The notes beneath the pieces were generated by a model. That model had not been told where the DNA came from. It worked only from the letters and a program-made list of their open reading frames with translations, and ran no database searches. Below, in pieces: positions 57,400 through 64,000 of a stretch of 64,000 nucleotides of DNA (the first letter of the stretch is position 1; each line of letters opens with the position of its first letter). The stretch is from Mycobacterium sp. 852002-51057_SCH5723018 (GTDB lineage: Bacteria > Actinomycetota > Actinomycetes > Mycobacteriales > Mycobacteriaceae): NCBI RefSeq assembly GCF_001667035.1, contig NZ_LZIR01000027.1, forward strand, positions 36,969 through 100,968, written 5' to 3'. The translations under genes were made by a program, and so were the position numbers.

Positions 57400-57417
57400 G
57401 CCCACCAGCATAAACCT

Positions 57418-57436
57418 TGCGGACTGTCTGCGGACT
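57418..57436 (+). promoter_or_regulatory. right arm-type integrase site (candidate)
   Basis: TGCGGACT-GTC-TGCGGACT, 18 of 19 bases equal to the left copy at 38987-39005 and in the same orientation. It lies 57 bp from the attR core, at the start of int, where it could also regulate integrase expression. Confidence 0.55.
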
Positions 57437-57493
57437 GGAACCTTTAGCAAAATCTATAGACTGACTCGATACCGCTTTTAACTGGCAGTTTCC

Positions 57494-57539
57494 AGTGCCC
57501 CCGGCACGACTCGAACGTGCGACCTAGGGATTAGAAGGC
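57494..57539. repeat. attR: 46-bp core in tRNA-Arg
   Basis: Identical to 38812-38857. It starts two bases outside the tRNA 3' end and reaches the anticodon loop, so integration rebuilds the tRNA. Confidence 0.95.
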
Positions 57540-57569
57540 CCTTGCTCTATCCACCTGAGCTACGGAGGC
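57496..57569 (-). tRNA. tRNA-Arg (UCU), integration target
   Basis: Minus-strand cloverleaf: acceptor GCCUCCG/CGGGGGC with discriminator A, D arm GCUC/GAGC, anticodon loop CUUCUAA (anticodon UCU), variable loop, and T arm GCACG-UUCGAGU-CGUGC. The anticodon stem has one C-U mismatch next to the loop. CCA is not encoded. It remains complete because the element carries the 3' part. Confidence 0.94.
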
Positions 57570-57757
57570 AATGCGCAGGTCAGTCTATCGAACGCGACAC
57601 GCCGGAACGACTCGCCGAGCACGACGCGCCCGAAAGCCCTTCCCCCACCGCGCTTATCAGTTATGGTGTGAATCCTCGACACACGTACAACATCGGTTGG
57701 TAAACAGCCGTTAACCGCAACGAGGCGTGTGCATAACGTCGAGAGGGTGCCGTTGCC

Positions 57758-59005
57758 ATGAGCGTGGTCTTGAACTTGACTTCGCGGTGCTCGCGGGCCG
57801 GTGCCCAGGCGCTGCGCATGGCAGCCGATGCCAGAGACACCTATCGAGCCGGCACCCTGTTGCTGCGCGGCTCGCCGTTCGCGGTCGGCTGGTTCGCCGG
57901 CTGGCTGACCACGGAATTTCCCCCGCATGTGGTGACCGGTCACGCGTTGTCCAGGGTGTCGCCGCCGTCGATCGGCCGTGTCGGCGAGTCCTGGGCCGCG
58001 CAGAAAGCCGATCAAGCCCTCACCGCCGCGCTCCAGGAATGCTTCGGGCCCGACTTCAGTGACCTGGTGCGCCATCCCACCTGCGCCCGCTCCGGCTGCG
58101 CGCCCCGCAGCGGTCTGTTGAACCGGCCCGGGCCGCACCGCCGCTACGCCGCGCAGACCTCCGACATCCCCTACGGCCCCGGCGGTGCCGAACACCTGCT
58201 CGACATCTGGCGCCGTCACGACCTCGCGCCCGGCCACCGCGCCCCGGTGCTGATCCAGGTTCCCGGAGGAGCGTGGGCCATCGGCGACAAACGAGTGCAG
58301 GCCTACACGCTGATGAGCCGGATGGCCGAGCTCGGCTGGATCTGCGTGTCGATCAACTACAGCAAGAGCCCCCGCTGCACGTTTCCGACCCACCTCATCG
58401 ACGTGAAGAGGGCGATCGCGTGGGTCCGCGACAACATCGCCGACTACGGCGGCGACCCCGGCTTCATCGCGATCACCGGCGGCTCGGCGGGCGGACATCT
58501 GGCCTCGCTGGCCGCGCTCACCCCGAATGACCCCACCTTCCAGCCCGGCTTCGAGGACGCGGACACCACCGTTCAGGCCGTGGCGCCGTATTACGGCGTC
58601 TACGACTTCACCGACTCCGAGAACATGCACGAGCTGATGCTGCCGTTCCTCGAGCAATTCGTGCTGAAGACCCGCTACGCCGACGACCCCGAGCGGTTCA
58701 GGGCGGCGTCGCCGATCTCCTATGCCCACAGCGAGGCCCCGCCGTTCTTCGTCCTACACGGCGAGAAGGACGAGCTGGTCCCCAGCGGGCAGGCCCGGGC
58801 CTTCTGCGCGGCGCTGCGCGAGGCCGGGGCCGCCACCGTGGGCTACGCCGAACTCGCCAACGCCCACCACGCCTTCGACATCACCCCGACGGTCCGATGC
58901 CGGTTGGCCGCCGACGCCGTCGCCAACTTCCTGGGCATCGTCTACGGGCGCCGCGGCATCGCACTGGCGGATTCCCTGCCGCTGTCGGCATCTTCGGCCA
59001 GCTGA
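57758..59005 (+). CDS. lipQ: carboxylesterase LipQ
   Basis: A 415-residue alpha/beta hydrolase of the hormone-sensitive-lipase/LipQ type. The N-terminal third (~1-130) is a hydrophobic, possibly membrane-associated segment; the esterase core has VPGGAW (oxyanion region, Pro instead of the usual His of HGG), Ser in TGGSAGGHLAS (~residue 248), Asp in HGEKDELVP (~343) and His in ANAHHAFD (~370). It is likely to hydrolyse short or medium acyl esters. ATG 57758. It is upstream of WS/DGAT-plsC-plsB2 in the same direction, as in M. tuberculosis where these genes neighbour each other. Confidence 0.93.
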   Translation: MSVVLNLTSRCSRAGAQALRMAADARDTYRAGTLLLRGSPFAVGWFAGWLTTEFPPHVVTGHALSRVSPPSIGRVGESWAAQKADQALTAALQECFGPDFSDLVRHPTCARSGCAPRSGLLNRPGPHRRYAAQTSDIPYGPGGAEHLLDIWRRHDLAPGHRAPVLIQVPGGAWAIGDKRVQAYTLMSRMAELGWICVSINYSKSPRCTFPTHLIDVKRAIAWVRDNIADYGGDPGFIAITGGSAGGHLASLAALTPNDPTFQPGFEDADTTVQAVAPYYGVYDFTDSENMHELMLPFLEQFVLKTRYADDPERFRAASPISYAHSEAPPFFVLHGEKDELVPSGQARAFCAALREAGAATVGYAELANAHHAFDITPTVRCRLAADAVANFLGIVYGRRGIALADSLPLSASSAS

Positions 59006-59089
59006 GCGCACCGGACCGCGCCTTTCACCGGCGCGGCAACCCGACTAGCGTTGTTGCGGTGACAGGGTTGGCGCGTCGAGTTCGTGATC

Positions 59090-60559
59090 ATGGCTGAGTC
59101 CGTCGAGGTCGTTAAGTTGTCCGACGAGCTCGGACCGGTCGACTACCTGATGCACCGCGGTGAGGCGAATCCGCGGACCCGGTCGGGCCTCATGGCGCTC
59201 GAACTGCTCGACACCACGCCGGACTGGGAGCGGTTTCGCACCCGATTCGAGAACGCCTCCCGGCGGGTGCGGCGGCTGCGGCAGAAGGTCGTGGTGCCCA
59301 CGTTGCCGACGGCGGCCCCGCGGTGGGTGGTGGATCCCGACTTCAACCTGGACTTCCACGTACGGCGGATCCGCGTCTCGGGATCCGGCACGTTGCGTGA
59401 GGTGTTCGATCTCGCCGAGGTGATGCTGCAGTCGCCGATGGACATCTCGCGGCCGCTGTGGACGGCCACCCTGGTGGAGGGCCTGGCCGACGGCAAAGCC
59501 GCGGCACTGCTGCACGTCAGCCACGCGGTCACCGACGGTGTCGGCGGCGTCGAGATGTTCGCCGAAATCTACGACCTCGAGCGCGACCCACCGCCCAAAC
59601 CGACGCCGCCGCAACCCATTCCGCAGGACCTCACACCCAACGACCTGATGCGCCAGGGCCTCAACCGGCTGCCCCTCGCCGTCGTCAACGGCGTGGTGGG
59701 CGCGGTGGCCGGGGCGGTATCGGCGGCCGGCAAGGCGGTGCTCGATCCCGTGTCCACGGTTGGCGGAGCGGTCGGTTACGCCATGTCGGGCGTGCGGGTG
59801 ATGAACAAGGCCGCCGAGCCGTCGCCGCTGCTGCGCCGGCGCAGCCTGGCCACCCGCACCGACGCGATCGACATCCCGCTCTCGGACCTGCACAGGGCCG
59901 CCAAGGCGGGCGGCGGATCGATCAACGACGCCTATCTCGCCGGCCTGTCGGGCGCCTTGCGCCGCTACCACGTGGCCCTGGGCATGCCGATCAGCACGCT
60001 GCCGATGGCGGTGCCGGTGAACCTGCGGGCCGAGGCCGACACGGCCGGCGGTAACCGGTTCACCGGCGTCAACCTGGCGGCACCGCTCGGTACCGCCGAC
60101 CCGGTCGCCCGGATGAAGAAGATCCGCGCGCAGATGACGCAGCGCCGCGACGAGCCAGCCATGAACATCGTCGGTTCCATGGCACCGCTGCTGAGCGTGC
60201 TGCCCACGCCGGTGCTGGAGGGGATTACCGGCTCGGTGATCGGTTCGGACGTGCAGGCCAGCAATGTCCCGGTCTACCCCGGAGACACCTACATCGCGGG
60301 CGCAAAGGTCTTGCGGCAGTACGGGATTGGCCCGCTGCCCGGCGTGGCGATGATGGTGGTGCTGATTTCCCGTGGTGGCTGGTGCACCATCACCGTGCGC
60401 TACGACCGGGCGTCGGTGCGCAACGAGCCCCTCTTCGCCCAGTGCTTGCTGGAGGGTTTCGACGAGATCCTGGCGCTGGCCGGTGACCCGGCACCCCATG
60501 CGGTGCCCGCCTCGTTCAGCGAACCGGCCACCTCGGCGCGGACGGTGGCGGGCTCGTGA
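59090..60559 (+). CDS. wax ester synthase/diacylglycerol acyltransferase (Rv2484c type)
   Basis: A 489-residue WS/DGAT. The N-terminal domain holds HVSHAVTDGVGG (~residues 143-154), the HHxxxDG active site with Ser in place of the first His but the catalytic His kept. The C-terminal domain has NDAYLAGLSGALRRYH and PVNLRAEADTAGGNRF, both typical. Enzymes of this group acylate diacylglycerol or fatty alcohols, making triacylglycerol or wax esters; activity varies among paralogues. ATG 59090 (MAESVEV); GTG 59084 would add two residues. Its TGA overlaps the plsC GTG. Confidence 0.92.
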   Translation: MAESVEVVKLSDELGPVDYLMHRGEANPRTRSGLMALELLDTTPDWERFRTRFENASRRVRRLRQKVVVPTLPTAAPRWVVDPDFNLDFHVRRIRVSGSGTLREVFDLAEVMLQSPMDISRPLWTATLVEGLADGKAAALLHVSHAVTDGVGGVEMFAEIYDLERDPPPKPTPPQPIPQDLTPNDLMRQGLNRLPLAVVNGVVGAVAGAVSAAGKAVLDPVSTVGGAVGYAMSGVRVMNKAAEPSPLLRRRSLATRTDAIDIPLSDLHRAAKAGGGSINDAYLAGLSGALRRYHVALGMPISTLPMAVPVNLRAEADTAGGNRFTGVNLAAPLGTADPVARMKKIRAQMTQRRDEPAMNIVGSMAPLLSVLPTPVLEGITGSVIGSDVQASNVPVYPGDTYIAGAKVLRQYGIGPLPGVAMMVVLISRGGWCTITVRYDRASVRNEPLFAQCLLEGFDEILALAGDPAPHAVPASFSEPATSARTVAGS

Positions 60560-62319
60560 GCTCGAAGGAACAGAGCGAAGATCGCGCACCCAAGCCGGGG
60601 GAGGACATGCGGTTGCCGGGTTCGGTCGCCGAGATCATGGCAAGTCCGCCCGGCCCCGAGATCGGCGCGTTCTTCGACCTCGACGGGACGTTGGTCGCCG
60701 GGTTCACCGCGGTCATCCTGACCCAGGAGCGGCTGCTGCGCCGCGACATGGGTGTGGGCGAGCTGCTCAGCATGGTTCAAGCGGGCCTGAGCCACACCCT
60801 GGGGCGCATCGAGTTCGAAGACCTCATCGGCAAGGCCGCCGCGGCGCTGACCGGGCGGCTGCTGGACGACCTGGAAGAAATCGGCGAGCGGCTGTTCGTC
60901 CAGCGGATCGAGTCACGGATCTACCCCGAAATGCGCGAGCTGGTGCGCGCCCACGTCGCCCGCGGGCACACCGTGGTGCTCAGCTCGTCGGCGCTGACCA
61001 TCCAGGTCAACCCGGTGGCGCGGTTCCTCGGAATCACCAACCTGCTCACCAACAAATTCGAGGTCAACGAGGACGGCATACTCACCGGGGGGGTGCAGAA
61101 GCCGATCCTGTGGGGGCCGGGCAAAGCCGCTGCGGTGCAACGGTTTGCGGCCGAGAATGGCATCGACCTCAAGGACAGCTACTTCTATGCCGACGGCGAC
61201 GAGGACGTCGCCCTGATGTACTTGGTCGGCAACCCGCGCCCGACCAATCCCGAAGGCAAGATGGCCGCGGTCGCGAAACGCCGCGGCTGGCCGATTCTGC
61301 GATTCGAGAGCCGCGGTCGCCTGGGCCTCCGGCGGCAATTGCGGACGCTTGCCGGCTTCGGTTCGATGTTCCCGGTGGCGGCCGGCGCGGTCGGGATCGG
61401 AGTGCTGACCGGTAGCCGGCGGCGGGGCGCGAACTTCTTCACTTCCACGTTTTCCCAGATGGTGCTGGCGACCACGGGGGTGCGACTGAATGTCATCGGG
61501 AAAGAAAACCTGACGGCGCAGCGTCCGGCGGTCTTTATCTTCAACCACCGCAACCAGGTTGACCCCATCATTTCCGGTGCGCTAATCCGCGATAACTGGG
61601 TGGCGGTGGCCAAGAAGGAACTGCAGCGAGACCCCATCATGGGCACGCTCGGCAAGCTGCTGGACGGGGTATTCGTCGACCGCGACGATTCGGCCGCCGC
61701 GGTGGAGACGCTGCACACCGCCGAAGAGCGCGCCAAGAACGGTCTGTCAATCCTGATGGCCCCTGAGGGCACGCGGGTAGACACAACCGAAGTCGGGCCG
61801 TTCAAGAAGGGGCCCTTCCGCATTGCGATGGCGGTGGGAATTCCGATCGTGCCGATCGTGATCCGCAACGCGGAGATCGTCGCCGCTCGCAACTCGAGCA
61901 CGATCAATCCGGGCACCGTCGACGTCGCGGTATTCCCGCCGATTTCGGTGCAGGACTGGACGCTGGAAACCCTGCCGGAGCACATCGCCGAGGTGCGCCA
62001 GCTCTACCTCGACACGCTGGCGAACTGGCCTGTCGACGAACTGCCCGAGGTCGGGCTGTACGCCGAGAAGAAGGCGGCGAAGAAAGCCAAGGGGCCCACC
62101 AAAGCGCCGGCGAAAAAGGCGCCCGCCAAGACCCCTGCCAAGGCGGCGGCGAAGAAGGCCGCTCCCAAATCGGGGACCAAAGCCGCGACCAAGAAGCCCG
62201 CCAAGACCAATGCGAACCAATCCAGGGTCGCCCTCAAAGACGGTGAGGCACAACGGCCCAGCGGCCAGAAGACCGTCGGCGCCGAATCGCCGAGCTCGCC
62301 ACCCCGAGGGCGGCCGTGA
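60556..62319 (+). CDS. plsC: bifunctional HAD phosphatase / 1-acylglycerol-3-phosphate acyltransferase
   Basis: A 587-residue fusion. The N-terminal HAD hydrolase (~residues 30-290; FFDLDGTLV with catalytic Asp pair, [13 protein letters not shown]) is followed by a PlsC domain (~315-500) with NHRNQVDP (NHxxxxD), and PEGTR. The last ~90 residues are a Lys/Ala/Pro-rich tail ([15 protein letters not shown]) like histone-H1-type tails. The acyltransferase makes phosphatidate from lysophosphatidate; the HAD domain may dephosphorylate the product or a serine phosphate. GTG 60556 overlaps the upstream stop; the end overlaps plsB2 as GTGA. Confidence 0.93.
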   Translation: MSSKEQSEDRAPKPGEDMRLPGSVAEIMASPPGPEIGAFFDLDGTLVAGFTAVILTQERLLRRDMGVGELLSMVQAGLSHTLGRIEFEDLIGKAAAALTGRLLDDLEEIGERLFVQRIESRIYPEMRELVRAHVARGHTVVLSSSALTIQVNPVARFLGITNLLTNKFEVNEDGILTGGVQKPILWGPGKAAAVQRFAAENGIDLKDSYFYADGDEDVALMYLVGNPRPTNPEGKMAAVAKRRGWPILRFESRGRLGLRRQLRTLAGFGSMFPVAAGAVGIGVLTGSRRRGANFFTSTFSQMVLATTGVRLNVIGKENLTAQRPAVFIFNHRNQVDPIISGALIRDNWVAVAKKELQRDPIMGTLGKLLDGVFVDRDDSAAAVETLHTAEERAKNGLSILMAPEGTRVDTTEVGPFKKGPFRIAMAVGIPIVPIVIRNAEIVAARNSSTINPGTVDVAVFPPISVQDWTLETLPEHIAEVRQLYLDTLANWPVDELPEVGLYAEKKAAKKAKGPTKAPAKKAPAKTPAKAAAKKAAPKSGTKAATKKPAKTNANQSRVALKDGEAQRPSGQKTVGAESPSSPPRGRP

Positions 62320-64000
62320 CCAAATCGGCCGCCGATCCCAGCGCAGTGCTCACCGCGCAGGATTCGCTGGTATTGGCGTCCATGGCCTCGCCGGTGGAGC
62401 GGGAACTGATCATGGCCTGGGTGGGCGAACAGCGAGCCACCGACGCCGACGCGAATTTCGAGGTGTTGGCGCTGCCCAAGCGCGATGCGTCGCCGACGGC
62501 GCTGGACGCGCTGGTCGAGCGGCTCGGGTCCGAATCCAATGAGGACCGTTCGATACTACCCGTGCGGGTGTTCTGGCTGCCGCCGGCCGATCGGGGCAGG
62601 GCCGCGAAGCTGGCCGGCCTGCTGCCCGGCCGCGATCCCTACCACCCCAACCCGCGCCAGCAACGTCAGATCGTGCGCACCGACCCGCAACGCGCGCGGG
62701 TGGTGGCCGGCGAACCGGCCAAGGTCTCCGAACTGCGCCAGCAGTGGCGCGACACCACCGTCGGGGAAGACGAGCACGACTTCGCGCAATTCGTTACTCG
62801 CCGTGCCATTTTGGCGTTGGAACGCGCCGAATATCGAATCCTGGGGCCGCAGTACAAATCTCCGCGGCTGGTGAAGCCGGAGATCTTGGCGTCCGCGCGG
62901 TTTCGTGCCGGCCTCAAGAGGATTCCCGGTGCCACCGTCGAAGAAGCCGGCAAGATGCTCGACGAACTCGCCACCGGCTGGAGTCGGGTGTCCGTCGACC
63001 TGGTCGGCGTCCTGGGCAGGGCGCTCAGCCGCGGCTTCGACCCGGACATCGACTACGACGAATATCAGGTCGCGGCCATGCGTGCCGCGCTGGAGGCCCA
63101 CCCGGCGGTGCTGCTGTTTTCGCACCGGTCCTACATCGACGGCGCGGTGGTGCCGGTGGCGATGCAGGAGAACCGGCTACCGCCGGTGCACGTGTTCGCC
63201 GGCATCAACCTGTCGTTCGGGGTGATGGGCCCGCTGCTCCGCCGTTCCGGCGTCATCTTCATCCGCCGCAACATCGGCGCAGACCCGCTCTACAAGTACG
63301 TCCTGCGCGAGTACGTCGGTTACATCGTCGAAAAGCGGTTCAACCTGAGCTGGTCCATCGAGGGAACTCGCTCGCGCACCGGCAAGATGCTGCCGCCCAA
63401 GCTGGGGTTGCTGTCCTACGTGGCCGACGCCTATCTGGACGGGCGCAGCGAAGACATTCTGCTGCAACCGGTTTCGATCGGCTTCGATCAGCTGCACGAG
63501 ACCGCCGAGTACGCCGCCTACGCGCGTGGCGGCGAGAAGACGCCGGAGGGCGTCGTCTGGCTCTACAACTTCATCAAGGCGCAGGGCGAGCGCAACTACG
63601 GCAAGATCTACGTCCGCTTCCCCGAAGCCGTCTCGATGCGCCAATACCTCGGCCCGCAGGACGGTGCGCTGGCGCAGGATCAGGACGCCAAACGGCTTGC
63701 GCTGCAGAAGATGTCGTTTCAGGTGGCGTGGCGAATCTTGCAGGCCACGCCGGTGACGGCGACGGGTCTGGTATGCGCGTTGCTGCTGACTACCCGCGGC
63801 GCGGCGTTGACGCTCGGCCAGCTGCACCACACCCTGCAGGACTCGCTGGACTATCTCGAGCGCAAGCAAACCCCGATGTCGACGAGCGCGTTGCGGCTGC
63901 GCACCCGCGACGGGGTGCGCGCGGCGCTCGACGCGTTGTCCAGCGGGCACCCGATCACCCGCGTGGATGGCGGCCGCGAGCCGGTGTGGCGGATTGCGCC
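62316..64000 (+). CDS. plsB2: glycerol-3-phosphate acyltransferase (partial, runs off the edge)
   Basis: GTG 62316 overlaps the plsC stop; the frame stays open to the right edge, giving 561 residues of a ~790-residue protein. FSHRSYID (HxxxxD, ~residue 268), [27 protein letters not shown] and [10 protein letters not shown] are blocks I-IV of the bacterial G3P acyltransferase family. It catalyses the first acylation of glycerol-3-phosphate at the membrane, starting phospholipid and triacylglycerol synthesis together with PlsC and the WS/DGAT upstream. The C-terminal part is beyond the window. Confidence 0.94.
   Translation, partial: MTKSAADPSAVLTAQDSLVLASMASPVERELIMAWVGEQRATDADANFEVLALPKRDASPTALDALVERLGSESNEDRSILPVRVFWLPPADRGRAAKLAGLLPGRDPYHPNPRQQRQIVRTDPQRARVVAGEPAKVSELRQQWRDTTVGEDEHDFAQFVTRRAILALERAEYRILGPQYKSPRLVKPEILASARFRAGLKRIPGATVEEAGKMLDELATGWSRVSVDLVGVLGRALSRGFDPDIDYDEYQVAAMRAALEAHPAVLLFSHRSYIDGAVVPVAMQENRLPPVHVFAGINLSFGVMGPLLRRSGVIFIRRNIGADPLYKYVLREYVGYIVEKRFNLSWSIEGTRSRTGKMLPPKLGLLSYVADAYLDGRSEDILLQPVSIGFDQLHETAEYAAYARGGEKTPEGVVWLYNFIKAQGERNYGKIYVRFPEAVSMRQYLGPQDGALAQDQDAKRLALQKMSFQVAWRILQATPVTATGLVCALLLTTRGAALTLGQLHHTLQDSLDYLERKQTPMSTSALRLRTRDGVRAALDALSSGHPITRVDGGREPVWRIA

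Larger units (their letters stand above)
38812..57539. mobile_element. 18.7-kb integrative element in tRNA-Arg(UCU) with defence-gene cargo
   Basis: The boundaries are the two 46-bp att repeats (unit length 38812 to 57493, 18,682 bp). The right end carries a tyrosine integrase reading inward from the tRNA and an excisionase-like gene. Integration at the right keeps the tRNA gene whole (57496-57569). Inside, codon use is richer in A/T, and almost every sizeable gene is either unknown or of a phage-defence-type family (HEPN, ApeA, AbiJ, Mrr, TIGR04255). No capsid, tail, terminase, portal or lysis genes and no conjugation genes are visible, so it is probably a phage-satellite-like or mobilisable island. 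Relatives in other species cannot be tested here. Confidence 0.92.

Noticed and set aside
38812..57539. Complete prophage
   Set aside because: No terminase, portal, capsid, tail or lysis genes are visible in the 18.7 kb.

Overview
The window is a high-GC chromosomal segment of a slow-growing, non-tuberculous Mycobacterium. The evidence is gene order: reading right to left, the backbone genes follow the M. tuberculosis order from plsB2 (Rv2482c) to the Rv2518c-type L,D-transpeptidase, with characteristic mycobacterial families (cmrA, bkaR-accD1-accA1-fadE19-citE-bkdABC, echA14, lipQ, WS/DGAT, plsC, plsB2). Rv numbers are assigned from remembered sequence and order, not from a search. The species cannot be fixed from the sequence alone.

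Layout. 1-7 kb: end of an L,D-transpeptidase gene, a small hypothetical gene, tRNA-His, oligoribonuclease, a HerA-like ATPase, mycolate reductase CmrA, an MFS transporter, a proline-rich membrane protein and the TetR regulator BkaR. 7-17 kb: a BkaR-type operon for branched-chain amino acid (leucine) catabolism, consisting of carboxylase AccD1/AccA1, acyl-CoA dehydrogenase FadE19, a MaoC-fold hydratase, a CitE-type lyase and the branched-chain keto-acid dehydrogenase E1alpha/E1beta/E2. fadD35 and nearly all of scoA-scoB are missing; only a 50-codon in-frame scoA stub remains ahead of accD1. Three 16-bp operator-like palindromes flank bkaR and the operon.

17-38 kb is a species-variable region: a luciferase-like oxidoreductase with a divergent LysR regulator, a bile-acid-type symporter, echA14, a duplicated AhpD-like membrane protein, an Hsp20, a secreted FAD oxidase, and a single 3,240-residue megasynthase with domain order FAAL-ACP-KS-AT-DH-ER-KR-ACP-acyltransferase. 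Two divergent cutinase-like genes, mtnA, a type II thioesterase and the broken end of an alpha-oxoamine synthase follow.

38.8-57.5 kb is an 18.7-kb integrative element inserted in tRNA-Arg(UCU), bounded by a 46-bp direct repeat of the tRNA 3' part, with a tyrosine integrase and an excisionase-like gene at its right end. It has no phage structural genes. Its cargo reads as a defence island: a HEPN protein, an Mrr-like nuclease, a cytosolic 5'-nucleotidase-like phosphoesterase, an ApeA-like HEPN protein, a three-gene TIGR04255 cassette and an AbiJ-like protein, plus two unknown membrane proteins, a lipoprotein and a serine recombinase. Its codon and base use is visibly poorer in GC than the flanks.

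57.7-64 kb returns to the backbone with lipQ and the glycerolipid cluster WS/DGAT-plsC-plsB2, whose genes overlap by four bases and run off the right edge.
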